64,000 nt of DNA from Flavisolibacter ginsengisoli DSM 18119 (GCF_900129295.1 NZ_FQUU01000002.1:353988-417987); one strand, 5' to 3'. Positions 16,349 through 25,078 are shown, counted from the stretch's first letter. Notes: generated by a model from the letters alone, not told the origin. A program made the numbers and translations.

Positions 16349-18859
16349 TTGAATAGTGTCTCTTTTAATGGAATATTTACAGGTTTAACGCAAAAGGAAA
16401 TTCCGGAACTTCAAAAGAAATATGGAAAGAACGCTTTTCAGTCAGGAGAGTCAGGCAATTTACTTCGCTTAACATGGGGAATTATTTCAGAACCCATGTT
16501 CATCATTTTATTGGTGGCCTGCGCCCTTTATTTCATTCTTGGCGAATCCAGGGAAGGCTTCCTTATGCTGGCAGCAATGATATTTGTTTCTGCTATTTCT
16601 TTTTACCAGGAAACGAAAAGTTCCAATGCTTTAGCCGCACTCAGGGAATTTACTGAACCAAAGGTTATGGTGATACGCGAGGGAAAGGAAACTGAGATCT
16701 TTTCCATTGATTTGTTACCAGGTGATATAATGTATCTATCCGAGGGGAGTCGTATTCCTGCGGATGCCATTATTATGCAGGCAAATGATTTTACCATCAA
16801 TGAATCTATTATAACGGGAGAATCACTTCCTGTAAATAAATCTTCAAATACAAAAGACACTAAACTATTCCAGGGAACAACCATCAATTCCGGATGGTGC
16901 TATGCCAGGGTCACAGCAATTGGCAATGATACCACTTTGGGCAAATTGGGCAAATCAATTACAACTATAAATACATCCAAAACCCTATTACAAAAGCAGG
17001 TAAGCACTTTTGTAAAAAGAATGGCAACATTTAGTATGATGGCATTCCTGCTTATATGGTTTATCAACTACCGCCAAACGGGTAGCCTGGCAGAGAGCCT
17101 ATTAGTTGGACTTGTATTAGCTATGTCTGTTATTCCTGAAGAGATTCCTGTGGCTTTCTCTTCCTTTATGGCATTGGGTGCTTTCCATATGGCTAAACTT
17201 GGCATCATTACCAGGCAGCCAGCAACTATTGAAAACCTGGGGGCGGTTAGTGTTATCTGCCTGGATAAAACCGGTACCATAACACAAAATAAAATGGCGG
17301 TAAAATTAATTTACGACTATAAAAGCGATAAACTACTGGACGTTCAACAGCTAACAAAAAATGAAACACCTGTTTTGCACTTTGCCAGGTTGGCAAGTGA
17401 ACAAATGCCTTTTGATGCCATGGAAAAAGCAATTATTGATGCATACCAGGAATCTAATGATGGCGATGCAGATAGTGTTTTTTCAATTTCACACGAATAT
17501 CCATTGGAAGGCTACCCTCCCATGATGACACATGTACACGGCCATGCTGATATAAAAACGGTGGCGGGGAAAGGTGCCCCCGAAAGAATAATCAAAGTGT
17601 GCAGGCTCGATGAAAACAGTATCGCTAAAATCCGTAAAATAGTTATCGACATGGCTTGCCAGGGATACAGGGTTTTAGGAGTATGCTCCGCCCTATCAGC
17701 CAATAACGATTTCCCTCAAAGCCAGGATGATTTTAACTGGCAATTTGAAGGCCTCCTGGCTCTTTATGATCCACCCAAAACCCAGGTACACGCTGAACTC
17801 AAAAAATGGTACAAGGCAGGAATCAAGATTAAGCTAATTACTGGTGACTATGCTGAAACCGCAATAAATATTTCAGAACAAGTTGGATTAAGGGAATTTA
17901 AAAAAAATAAAACAGGTGAAGAAATACAGCATTACTCGGAAGTTGAAATAAAAGAGGTAGCAGCATCAACAAACCTTTTTTCACGGATGTTTCCAGATGC
18001 CAAATTAAAGATCATAGAAGCTTTAAAAGCAAATGGTGAAATTGTAGCAATGATGGGAGATGGGGTAAATGATGCGCCAGCTTTAAAATCGTCGCATATT
18101 GGCATAGCGGGAGGAAGTAAGGGTGCAGACATTGCCAGGGAAGCATCTGATCTTATTCTTACAGATGACAATCTTGATAAGATTACCGAAGCTATCTACC
18201 AGGGTAGAAAGATCTTTAATAATTTAAAGAAAGCAGTCAGGTATATTATTTCCATTCATACCCCGATAATCCTGACAGCAGCCTTGCCTGTAATTTTAGG
18301 ATGGAAATTTCCTAACATCTTTACTCCAATTCATGTAATATTTCTTGAGATCATTATGGGCCCCACCTGCTCTATCTTTTATGAAAGAGAACCAGCCGAT
18401 AAGGATATAATGACCTTACCTCCCCGGGAAAGATCACAAACCATGTTTACCTGGAATGAATTGCTTGTAAGCTTAATACAGGGAGCGATCATTGCAATAG
18501 GTGTCCTTTCTATATACTATTACTTTATGAACCTGGGATATGAAATTAATTACGTCAGGACTATTGTATTTATCACGTTGATCTTCAGTAATATATTTTT
18601 GACCTTTGTAAACAGGTCCTTTAGAGAAACAATAAACAATACCTTAAAATATAAAAACAATCTTGCCCCATGGATACTTATTATTTCAGTAATATTTCTA
18701 TGGAGTATATTATCCATCCCATTTATAAAGGATGTTTTTTATTTAAGCAAAATTTCAACACAACATTTTATACTTGCTATGGTAGTTGGCTTTACAACTA
18801 CTGCCTGGTTTGAATTATACAAATTAATTAAGAAAAAAAAGAAGGCTCCTAGCATATAA
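16349..18859 (+). CDS. Cation-transporting P-type ATPase (P2-like)
   Basis: 836 residues beginning at a TTG; no nearer ATG keeps the N-terminal cytoplasmic part. It has the actuator TGES, the phosphorylation motif 'DKTGTITQN', hinge 'MMGDGVNDAPALKSSHIGI', and eight to ten membrane helices. The core helix-4 motif is 'SVIPEEIPVAF', different from the PEGL or PEAL of classic Ca2+ pumps, and helix 6 carries 'IIMGPTCSIFYERE'. The ion is therefore uncertain (Ca2+, Mg2+ or other). It is distinct from the second pump at 29232-31802. The operator 45 bp upstream places it in the island regulon. Confidence 0.9.
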   Translation: MNSVSFNGIFTGLTQKEIPELQKKYGKNAFQSGESGNLLRLTWGIISEPMFIILLVACALYFILGESREGFLMLAAMIFVSAISFYQETKSSNALAALREFTEPKVMVIREGKETEIFSIDLLPGDIMYLSEGSRIPADAIIMQANDFTINESIITGESLPVNKSSNTKDTKLFQGTTINSGWCYARVTAIGNDTTLGKLGKSITTINTSKTLLQKQVSTFVKRMATFSMMAFLLIWFINYRQTGSLAESLLVGLVLAMSVIPEEIPVAFSSFMALGAFHMAKLGIITRQPATIENLGAVSVICLDKTGTITQNKMAVKLIYDYKSDKLLDVQQLTKNETPVLHFARLASEQMPFDAMEKAIIDAYQESNDGDADSVFSISHEYPLEGYPPMMTHVHGHADIKTVAGKGAPERIIKVCRLDENSIAKIRKIVIDMACQGYRVLGVCSALSANNDFPQSQDDFNWQFEGLLALYDPPKTQVHAELKKWYKAGIKIKLITGDYAETAINISEQVGLREFKKNKTGEEIQHYSEVEIKEVAASTNLFSRMFPDAKLKIIEALKANGEIVAMMGDGVNDAPALKSSHIGIAGGSKGADIAREASDLILTDDNLDKITEAIYQGRKIFNNLKKAVRYIISIHTPIILTAALPVILGWKFPNIFTPIHVIFLEIIMGPTCSIFYEREPADKDIMTLPPRERSQTMFTWNELLVSLIQGAIIAIGVLSIYYYFMNLGYEINYVRTIVFITLIFSNIFLTFVNRSFRETINNTLKYKNNLAPWILIISVIFLWSILSIPFIKDVFYLSKISTQHFILAMVVGFTTTAWFELYKLIKKKKKAPSI

Positions 18860-18876
18860 CATTGGGTATATCCTTA

Positions 18877-19314
18877 TTAGTATACCACTATCCTTCCTGA
18901 CCTGTTTCTGAATCCGCCTTTTAGTTTTGGGAAATATATTTTAAGCAGCCCGTCCTCGTAAACAGATTTAATAAAATCGGTATCAATATCTTCTGGCAAT
19001 GGAATTCTTCCCATTAAAGATTTAAAATCGTAGTTCTTTACCTCGGAAAATAATGCCTGGGGATTCACTGGTTGCATGACAAAAATAATAAGGTCATGCT
19101 CGTTAATGAAAATGGCAAAGTCTTCTCTTTTCAATCCAGGCATTCCCATTTCCACCTTGATATGATCTGCAAACTCATAGGTATTGATCAAAGGAGCAGG
19201 ACCCTTATTAATACCTTTATTGGTTAGCAGATCCTGTATATTATACGGAGGGGGGTTGTATTTACCTGGGTATAATGTCGTGGCATCATTGTCCTTGGTG
19301 TAGTAGTTATTCAT
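18877..19314 (-). CDS. Divergent Hsp20/alpha-crystallin small heat-shock protein
   Basis: 145 residues with an alpha-crystallin domain (about 45-140): 'HIKVEMGMPGLKREDFAIFI', 'GRIPLPEDIDTDFIKSVYEDGLLKIYFPK'. The N-terminal arm is longer and Tyr/Pro/Asn-rich, and the protein differs strongly from the canonical Hsp20 at 28653-29096. Small heat-shock proteins hold unfolding proteins in a refoldable state without ATP. It has a long predicted leader of about 107 nt. Confidence 0.88.
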   Translation of the reverse strand: MNNYYTKDNDATTLYPGKYNPPPYNIQDLLTNKGINKGPAPLINTYEFADHIKVEMGMPGLKREDFAIFINEHDLIIFVMQPVNPQALFSEVKNYDFKSLMGRIPLPEDIDTDFIKSVYEDGLLKIYFPKLKGGFRNRSGRIVVY

Positions 19315-19425
19315 AAACGATTACTTCAATTTATAAAATGAACCAATTTTAAGCAGGTAGTTCGGGAAGGGTGTTTTTATAGCACGGAAGGGTGGAGATG
19401 TACCGGGGAAGCATCTGCTACATAG

Positions 19426-19468
19426 CTAAGCTAAGGACATAAATACCTCCAAACCATGACGGAAATCA
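19426..19468 (-). promoter_or_regulatory. CRP/FNR-type operator and promoter of the divergent hsp20
   Basis: TGACGGAAATCA (19457-19468) is centred exactly 33 bp from TAGCTTAG on the minus strand (19426-19433), a five-of-six match to TAnnTTTG. Transcription should start near 19421. Confidence 0.65.
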
Positions 19469-19698
19469 TTATTTAAAAATCATTATTGGCCCGTATTTAA
19501 AAGTAGAATAAAACCACAGGCATTATACTATCCATTTACCAATAAGTTAATTCCTGGCAAACATATTCGTTTTTAAAATAATGAATTGAAGAACCCAAAT
19601 TATATCTTCCTTTATGCCATCATTTTCCTTTCATATTTAAATGCTTTTCTGACCAGGTTATCACAAGTCTGTGCCGCCTTTATACCACCTCTTTAAAG

Positions 19699-19753
19699 AG
19701 CCGTTACAAAGCCGTTACATAGGCGGCACATAGGGGGTACATAGCCGTTGCAT
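19699..19753. repeat. Tandem repeat, five copies of an 11-bp unit
   Basis: Copies are agccgttacaa, agccgttacat, aggcggcacat, agggggtacat and agccgttgcat, head to tail without gaps. The period of 11 is not a multiple of 3 and the sequence is not in a gene. It is G+C-richer than its surroundings. Confidence 0.8.
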
Positions 19754-19894
19754 ACATAGCTTTGCCTGCATTAACACCCAAGCAATGTCATTCAATGCCC
19801 TTACCTGAAATAATTCTTTAAATTGTTGATTTTGAGGTTCTTAGCTTGTTTTAGATACGGTTTGCTATTATTGGGAAGTTTTTCTTTATGAAAT

Positions 19895-20464
19895 TCAATT
19901 ACTGCTGCGGGGCTTCATTTCCGCCTTTATCTCCTCCATTAATCCCACCTGTACATTTTGGATTTCAAACATAGTCTTCATTTGCTCTGCTATCAACAGA
20001 TCTAGCTTTTGGTGTAGATTTCGAACTTCTATCTCGGATTTTAAATTGACCAGGTAATCGTTAATGGCTCTCCGTCGATCCTTCTCTTCCTTGCGATTTT
20101 GGCTCATCATTATTATGGGCGCTTGTAGAGCAGCTATTGTAGAAAGAATGAGATTAAGTAAAATAAAGGGATAGGGATCAAAAGGCTTTCTTATCATATA
20201 AAGATTTAGAATGATCCAGAGCAGCATCAAAACCAAAAAGAACAGGATGAATAACCAGCTTCCACCAAATGAGGCAATTTTATCAGCAAGCCTTTTATCA
20301 AAGCCAGGATTCTTATCTTCAAATTCGTAAAGTTTTTCAGATATTAGTTTTTCTTCTTCAATAGATTTAATAACAATTTCATTAAGCTTCTGCAACTGTT
20401 GATTTTCAGTTTCTAAAAGCTCCTGCAATTCTTTACTTCTTTCCAATTTTGTATTTCTATTCAT
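19895..20464 (-). CDS. DUF1003 membrane protein
   Basis: 189 residues. An N-terminal coiled-coil segment (to about 60) is followed by the DUF1003 core: 'ADKIASFGGSWLFILFF', a second helix, and 'FDPYPFILLNLILSTIAALQAP' then 'MMSQNRKEEKDR'. Two membrane helices and a long cytoplasmic helical tail are predicted. The function of the family is unknown. Its start overlaps the stop of the upstream Usp gene by 4 bases (ATGA-type), so the two are coupled. Confidence 0.9.
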   Translation of the reverse strand: MNRNTKLERSKELQELLETENQQLQKLNEIVIKSIEEEKLISEKLYEFEDKNPGFDKRLADKIASFGGSWLFILFFLVLMLLWIILNLYMIRKPFDPYPFILLNLILSTIAALQAPIIMMSQNRKEEKDRRRAINDYLVNLKSEIEVRNLHQKLDLLIAEQMKTMFEIQNVQVGLMEEIKAEMKPRSSN

Positions 20465-21279
20465 TTATGTGCAATGAAAACCGGCAACTTCAGGGATTGA
20501 ATAATATCTGATGCAAAGCTTTTATGAAACATTTGAGATAGTGCTGAACGCCCAAATGCACCAAAAACAGCCAGGGCACCTTTCTTTTCACTTATCCAAT
20601 CATCAAAGAATTTCCTGTGTGCAACTTTAAGTTTAAAGAACTCAATGTTTGGAAAATGCTGGTTTACCAATTCTTCCATATTTTCCTTATCGGGCATGAG
20701 TTCATCGCCTGAATTTGAATAAACAAGCAATGAAGGTGCTGATGTTAACTCGGGAAACAAGTAAGCAAACTGCTTAATAGCATATACCGCAGACTCAGTT
20801 CCATCATAAGTTAATAAAGTGCTTTGAGGGAAATCATAATGTTCAGGTACAATCAATATTGGACACTCCGCCATTTTCAAAGTTTCACGCATGTAATCAT
20901 TCATTTCTATACCCATATTATTATAAAACACTTCTCCCCCTAACAGCAACAAATCCGCAAAACGTGTTTCTTTCCTAAGCTCTGCCATAGCGAACCCATA
21001 AAAGTTTTTATGAACACGAAACTTTATATTATTTAGCTGACATAATTCTTCAAAATGCCTTATATTTTTTTGAACCAATGTAGTATCTTCATCTTCCACC
21101 AAGGGTATTACCATACCCCCGGCCACGCCCACTGAGTAACTCCATAAATTGGCATAATCCACCTGAGGCATAAAAGCTGCAGTTACTAAAACCGGTTGCA
21201 ATTCATTAATTCGCATTACGAATTCAAATGCACCTTCTGAAAAGTTGGTACCATCAAAAGCAAGCAAGATCTTTTTCAT
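20461..21279 (-). CDS. Double-domain universal stress protein
   Basis: 272 residues with two fused UspA-like domains. Domain 1 begins 'KKILLAFDGTNFSEGAFEF'; domain 2 holds 'TLLTYDGTESAVYAIKQF' and ends in 'VFGAFGRSALSQMFHKSFA', the glycine-rich nucleotide-binding region in degenerate form. Usp proteins support survival in growth arrest. It is most similar in the window to the Usp at 23305-24126 (both share 'RINELQPVL' and 'NLWSY'). First gene of a two-gene operon with the DUF1003 gene. Confidence 0.93.
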   Translation of the reverse strand: MKKILLAFDGTNFSEGAFEFVMRINELQPVLVTAAFMPQVDYANLWSYSVGVAGGMVIPLVEDEDTTLVQKNIRHFEELCQLNNIKFRVHKNFYGFAMAELRKETRFADLLLLGGEVFYNNMGIEMNDYMRETLKMAECPILIVPEHYDFPQSTLLTYDGTESAVYAIKQFAYLFPELTSAPSLLVYSNSGDELMPDKENMEELVNQHFPNIEFFKLKVAHRKFFDDWISEKKGALAVFGAFGRSALSQMFHKSFASDIIQSLKLPVFIAHK

Positions 21280-21296
21280 AACACCTGATTATAATA

Positions 21297-21361
21297 CAAA
21301 CTATGACTAAATTCTACCAGGAACAATGACCAAATAACACTTGCTTCACTGATTATTATCA
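21297..21361 (-). promoter_or_regulatory. CRP/FNR-type operator of the usp-DUF1003 operon
   Basis: TGATTATTATCA (21350-21361) is exact. A degenerate left-half match, TGACCAAATAAC (21327-21338), lies 23 bp nearer the gene, and TAGTTTG on the minus strand (21297-21303) is a -7-like element at the right distance from it. The distal site is firm; the proximal one is weak. Confidence 0.5.
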
Positions 21362-21393
21362 TTACAGCTCATCTTCCAGTGCAAGTCTTTAAC

Positions 21394-21458
21394 TGACAGC
21401 AATTACGATTCGCTGTGATGGTCGTCATTGAAACACTCATACTGTCTTAATATGTTTG
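21394..21458 (+). promoter_or_regulatory. Tandem CRP/FNR-type operator and promoter of the baeRF gene
   Basis: TGACAGCAATTA (21394-21405, one mismatch) and TGATGGTCGTCA (21416-21427, exact) are offset by 22 bp. TATGTTTG (21451-21458) is a perfect TAnnTTTG -7 element exactly 33 bp from the exact site. Transcription should start near 21463, which sets the start codon of the gene at 21482. Confidence 0.8.
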
Positions 21459-21481
21459 CCTCGAACATAAAAAACAACTTT

Positions 21482-22618
21482 ATGTATATTACTTCCCCCC
21501 GGCTTACCCACGAAGAAATGGATATGCTGCAGACCAACGAAAATGATACTTGCATATCAATAATTCTCCCTTCCCATAATAACTGGACAGCAGGATCGAA
21601 ATCTATAAACCTGGACCGATCGATTCAAAAAGCTATAGACCAATTAAACCTGTCATATCCAGATTCGAAAGAAGAACTGGAAGGAAAGCTTAAGCACCTG
21701 GCCAATAATGTCATACTTGAACAATATCCTTTGGGCCTTGGTTTATTTGTAAGCGAGAAGATTGAATATTGTGTTCAATTCCCCTTTATTGTAGAAGAAA
21801 AAATAAGTATTAGCAATCATTTTGAATTGAAAGACCTGTTATACAAGGTTAATTATTCAAACCCGTATTACGTGCTTTTACTGGATGAAAAACAAGCCTG
21901 CCTATATACAGGAGAGTTTAACATAATTCATAAAGTGCAGGATGCCAATTTCCCTCTTATCTATACGGAGGACTTTGAATACGAGAAAGCATCCAGGACA
22001 AATTCGTATTCTGGCAGGGCAACCATCAGCAGTTTTGAAAAAGACAAAAGTGCTGTACAAAAGAGCCGCTACCTTTCATTCTTAAAGTCTGTAGATGATT
22101 TGCTTGATATTTATATTTCTAAAAATGATAGCCAGGTTATTATTTGTGGCGTAAAAAGCGTTACAGCTTCATTTCTTAATCATTCTAAACATGATGACAA
22201 AATAATAGGTGTGCAGCATGGTAATTATAGTCATCTAAATGAATTTGAATTAGGACTATTGGTATCACCTTTACTGCTGGCCACACAGGAAGAAAAAATG
22301 CTTGAAGAAATATCTGATCTTGAAGAAAAGAAAGGCGAAGGATTAGCGGAAGAAGGTATTTCCGATGTATGGGCAGCAATTACTGACGGACGGGGATACA
22401 TTTTACTTGTGGAAAGGGATTATGATGTTAAAGTATATTATGATAAAAGTTATCCCTTGGAAATACAGATGACGCCTTCCAAACAGTCGCCTGGCATTTT
22501 AGAGAACGCGGTTGACAAGGTTATAGAAATGCATTTGAACAAAAAAGGAAAAGTACTGATCCTAAATAATGGCATGCTGGCTGGTCATAAGCAAATTGCA
22601 CTTATTACCCGTTATTGA
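21482..22618 (+). CDS. Bacterial archaeo-eukaryotic release factor (baeRF) family protein
   Basis: I place the start at the ATG at 21482 (MYITSPRLTHEEMDML, 378 residues), because the -7 element lies at 21451-21458 and the longer TTG frame (21428) would begin upstream of the transcript. The protein has the layout of bacterial eRF1-like proteins: an N-terminal domain with 'DTCISIILPSHNNW', a middle RNase H-like domain ('YYVLLLDEKQACLYTG'), and a C-terminal L7Ae-like domain ('GKVLILNNGMLAGHKQIALITRY'). Rv2629 of the M. tuberculosis DosR regulon belongs to this group. A role in ribosome rescue or hibernation is inferred. No GGQ motif is visible. Confidence 0.82.
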   Translation: MYITSPRLTHEEMDMLQTNENDTCISIILPSHNNWTAGSKSINLDRSIQKAIDQLNLSYPDSKEELEGKLKHLANNVILEQYPLGLGLFVSEKIEYCVQFPFIVEEKISISNHFELKDLLYKVNYSNPYYVLLLDEKQACLYTGEFNIIHKVQDANFPLIYTEDFEYEKASRTNSYSGRATISSFEKDKSAVQKSRYLSFLKSVDDLLDIYISKNDSQVIICGVKSVTASFLNHSKHDDKIIGVQHGNYSHLNEFELGLLVSPLLLATQEEKMLEEISDLEEKKGEGLAEEGISDVWAAITDGRGYILLVERDYDVKVYYDKSYPLEIQMTPSKQSPGILENAVDKVIEMHLNKKGKVLILNNGMLAGHKQIALITRY

Positions 22619-22796
22619 TATTTTTGATATCCATCGTGTATTATAATACAATGTGCTTCAAATGTAAATAGGAAATGAAATAAATATTTAGGTCTATTCT
22701 TTATTATTAAAGTGATTGTCTAACTATAGAAACAAATGATTGAATTAAACAAGTACATACTGTACCCATTAATATTTATATTAAACTTCAACCCAA

Positions 22797-23270
22797 ATGT
22801 TTGGAAAATTAACAGCAGAGCAGATTGAACAGGTGTTACAAAATCAGCTCCTGGGCCACCTGGCTTGTCATGCAGATGATCAAACCTATCTCGTTCCAAT
22901 AAGCTATGCTTATGAAAACAATTCGCTGTATGTTCATTCTGAAGATGGTATGAAAATAAAAATGATGCGGAAAAATCCGAAGGTATGCGTCCAGGTAGAT
23001 GAACGCCAGGATATGTCCAATTGGAGAAGCGTAATTGGATGGGGAAAGTTTTCAGAAATTACAAATGAGGAAGAAAGGAAAAAAGCTTTGCAATTATTAG
23101 TAAACCGCCAGCTCCCCATTCTTTCCAGCTCAACTACTCATCTTGGCAGCAATTGGCCTTTCTCTTCCAATGATGAAACGGTTATTCCAGGTATTGTATT
23201 TAAAATAACACTGGATAAAAAAACCGGGAGGTTTGAAGAAAATAAGGTTTCGCCCCAATTTGCCGGTTAA
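22797..23270 (+). CDS. Pyridoxamine 5'-phosphate oxidase-like FMN-binding split-barrel protein
   Basis: 157 residues, closely related to the gene at 9462-9920 ('GHLACHADDQTYLVPISYAY', 'HSEDGMKIKMMRKNPKVCVQVD', 'WRSVIGWGKFSEI'). It belongs to the split-barrel flavin family, of unknown substrate. It lies 178 bp after the baeRF gene in the same direction. No clear TGA-N6-TCA site was found in front, so it may be read from the upstream promoter. It converges with the Usp gene at 23305. Confidence 0.9.
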   Translation: MFGKLTAEQIEQVLQNQLLGHLACHADDQTYLVPISYAYENNSLYVHSEDGMKIKMMRKNPKVCVQVDERQDMSNWRSVIGWGKFSEITNEEERKKALQLLVNRQLPILSSSTTHLGSNWPFSSNDETVIPGIVFKITLDKKTGRFEENKVSPQFAG

Positions 23271-23304
23271 ATCATTCCATTTGGTTTTGAATATTTTCAG
23301 GAAA

Positions 23305-24126
23305 TTATAAATGCGCAATAAATACAGGAATATGCCTTTCTTCAATGATGCCTTCTGCAAAACTTCTTTTTAAAAACTGTGATATGGCAGAACGTCCAAA
23401 TGATCCACTTACCAAAACTGAATTGCGATTTGCCATCACCCATTTGGTAAAATCTTTTTTGGGATCTACATCAAGTTTTAAAAGTTCAAGATCAGTAAAA
23501 TGTTGCGTTGCTAGTTCTTCAATATATATTTCATCCGGCAAATGATCCTGGGTATCATTCTTAGAAAAAACCAAAACCGTTTTATTTCTACAAAGCTCAG
23601 GAAATAAATAAGCAAACTGCTTAATGGCAAAAACACAATCACGGCTTCCATCATATGCAAGAATGTTAAATTCCGGAAACTCATATTTACCAGGTACCAC
23701 CATAACAGGGCATTCGGCTTCATGCAATGCCTCTTTGAGATAGTCTATAGGGTTTACACCTACCTGATTTTGATAAAACGCATCACTCTCAATTATAAGA
23801 AGATCTGCAAAACGTGTTTCTTTTTTCAATTCGGGAATAGCAAATTTACCCTGGTCATTATGTACTCGGTAAGTTATTCCATTATGTAAACACATATTTT
23901 CAAACTGAGCAATAGAACTTTCCACCACGTCAGGGACTTCTTCTACTAATGGAACAAAGGCAGGTCCTGCCATGCCCGCTGTATAGCTCCATAAATTGGT
24001 ATAACTGGTCTCAGTCATAAATACTCCGGTAAGAAGAACTGGTTGCAATTCATTAATTCTCCTGGCAAACTCAAATCCTGCAGAAGAAAAATGCCCTCCA
24101 TTGAAAGCTATAATTATCTTTTTCAT
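23305..24126 (-). CDS. Double-domain universal stress protein
   Basis: 273 residues, paralogue of the Usp at 20461-21279 along its whole length ('KKIIIAFNGGHFSSAGFEFARRINELQPVLL', 'NLWSYTAGMAG', 'NILAYDGSRDCVFAIKQFAYLFPEL', 'VSGSFGRSAISQFLKRSFA'; spans given as landmarks). Two UspA folds, the second with the better-kept nucleotide-binding loop. It is monocistronic by spacing, with two candidate operator pairs in the 327-bp region upstream. Confidence 0.92.
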   Translation of the reverse strand: MKKIIIAFNGGHFSSAGFEFARRINELQPVLLTGVFMTETSYTNLWSYTAGMAGPAFVPLVEEVPDVVESSIAQFENMCLHNGITYRVHNDQGKFAIPELKKETRFADLLIIESDAFYQNQVGVNPIDYLKEALHEAECPVMVVPGKYEFPEFNILAYDGSRDCVFAIKQFAYLFPELCRNKTVLVFSKNDTQDHLPDEIYIEELATQHFTDLELLKLDVDPKKDFTKWVMANRNSVLVSGSFGRSAISQFLKRSFAEGIIEERHIPVFIAHL

Positions 24127-24155
24127 TAAAAATATTTTAGTTTAAATCACTTGAA

Positions 24156-24220
24156 CTAAACTAATACATACAGTTAATTTATTTTATGACTAATCAGCGT
24201 CTATAAACTGATTATGGTTA
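24156..24220 (-). promoter_or_regulatory. Degenerate CRP/FNR-type operator pair and promoter of usp 23305-24126
   Basis: TGACTAATCAGC (24187-24198, left half only) and TGATTATGGTTA (24209-24220, one mismatch) are offset by 22 bp. TAGTTTAG on the minus strand (24156-24163), a five-of-six -7 match, is centred exactly 33 bp from the near site. The spacing supports the call more than the bases do. Confidence 0.45.
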
Positions 24221-24320
24221 GCCTAAAAGAAGAGGCAGAATAGAAATTCCGCCACTTATAAGATCCAGATATTAATTGAAAAACCTTAGTAAAGCTCATT
24301 AACCGACTCTATGTTTTCTA

Positions 24321-24354
24321 TGACTGTTATTGACTTGTTTTATGATGGTTATCA
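24321..24354. promoter_or_regulatory. Second operator pair upstream of usp, target unclear
   Basis: TGACTGTTATTG (24321-24332, degenerate) and TGATGGTTATCA (24343-24354, exact) are offset by 22 bp. Reading right, TACTTTTA (24376-24383) is a -7-like element, but no gene follows before the convergent DUF892 gene; reading left, the usp start is 195 bp away. It may drive a second usp promoter or an untranslated RNA. Confidence 0.5.
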
Positions 24355-24453
24355 GTACAAACACAATGCAGTTATATACTTTTATAAGTATAATTTTTAT
24401 GATGTTACTTTCATTGCATTTGTTGTATTATGGCGAATGATATTATCGCAGAT

Positions 24454-24969
24454 TCAATCAATGATGGGAGATTTTGCCAACGGATTGATCTCCTGTTCTG
24501 CTAAAAAATTTAATCTTGAATCAATATCCTTTTCGTCCTTTTCACTGGCATAAAATTCTGCAGCTGTTATATCAAGATCAAGAACTTGCGCAAAGGCAGC
24601 TATCGTACCATACACACATATCTTATAATGAATCATTTCCTGTATACTGGAAAGTAGAAGAGCATCAATTATTTCAGCATCTCTGCAATCGCTCATTTTT
24701 TCATTTACCTCATCAATGAAAGCTTGCGCTACAATATTCTGAACATCGAAATCAATAAGCTTCTTTCGTTCAAAAAATTTAAGTATTCCATCTACATGGT
24801 ATTTTATGTAAACAAGATAGTGTTCCATTACAACTTTCAGCCGAGCGGATTTTATTCTGTCAATCCATCCCGGAAGTGCGCTTATAAGCTGGTTTTCGCA
24901 ATAAAGGATCTTACGTGTATCATATATCAACAAATCATGCAATGTACCTATGGTTGCAATCTTTTTCAT
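24454..24969 (-). CDS. DUF892 (YciE/YciF-like) ferritin-like protein
   Basis: 171 residues of the ferritin-like four-helix group: 'LHDLLIYDTRKILYCENQLISALPGW' region for helix 1, 'MIHYKICVYGTIAAFAQVLD' for helix 3, and 'EKDEKDIDSRLNFLAEQEIN' for helix 4. YciE/YciF relatives are stress proteins. The usual 'EHYEIA.YG' ligand motif of helix 3 reads 'IHYKICVYG' here, so two usual acidic ligands seem replaced and iron oxidation may be lost. Own promoter with the operator pair at 25014-25047. Confidence 0.87.
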   Translation of the reverse strand: MKKIATIGTLHDLLIYDTRKILYCENQLISALPGWIDRIKSARLKVVMEHYLVYIKYHVDGILKFFERKKLIDFDVQNIVAQAFIDEVNEKMSDCRDAEIIDALLLSSIQEMIHYKICVYGTIAAFAQVLDLDITAAEFYASEKDEKDIDSRLNFLAEQEINPLAKSPIID

Positions 24970-24982
24970 AATGACCTTTATT

Positions 24983-25078
24983 TAAACTTAATACTGTTAA
25001 TGCTTGCTGCCAATGACAGGCATCATTCTTTTCTTTGATGACGCTCATTGATATACTTCACATTATTGGTTTGCTTTG
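24983..25078. promoter_or_regulatory. Divergent CRP/FNR-type operator pair (DUF892 / YbhB-like)
   Basis: TGACAGGCATCA (25014-25025) and TGATGACGCTCA (25036-25047) are offset by 22 bp. TAAGTTTA on the minus strand (24983-24990) lies exactly 33 bp from the left site and serves DUF892; TTGCTTTG (25071-25078) lies exactly 33 bp from the right site and serves the gene at 25139. Each -7 element matches five of six fixed bases. Confidence 0.82.

Larger units (their letters stand above)
19315..19894. other. 580-bp intergenic region upstream of the divergent hsp20
   Basis: No convincing gene is seen on either strand. It holds the hsp20 operator and promoter (19426-19468), a five-copy 11-bp repeat (19699-19753), and otherwise A+T-rich sequence without clear signals. 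Confidence 0.6.

Noticed and set aside
19699..19753. CRISPR-like array
   Set aside because: The units are 11 bp, contiguous and without spacers; no cas genes are present.
24311..24553. 80-codon plus-strand frame in the usp-DUF892 region
   Set aside because: It runs over an operator pair and into the 3' end of the DUF892 gene on the other strand, and its composition is not protein-like.
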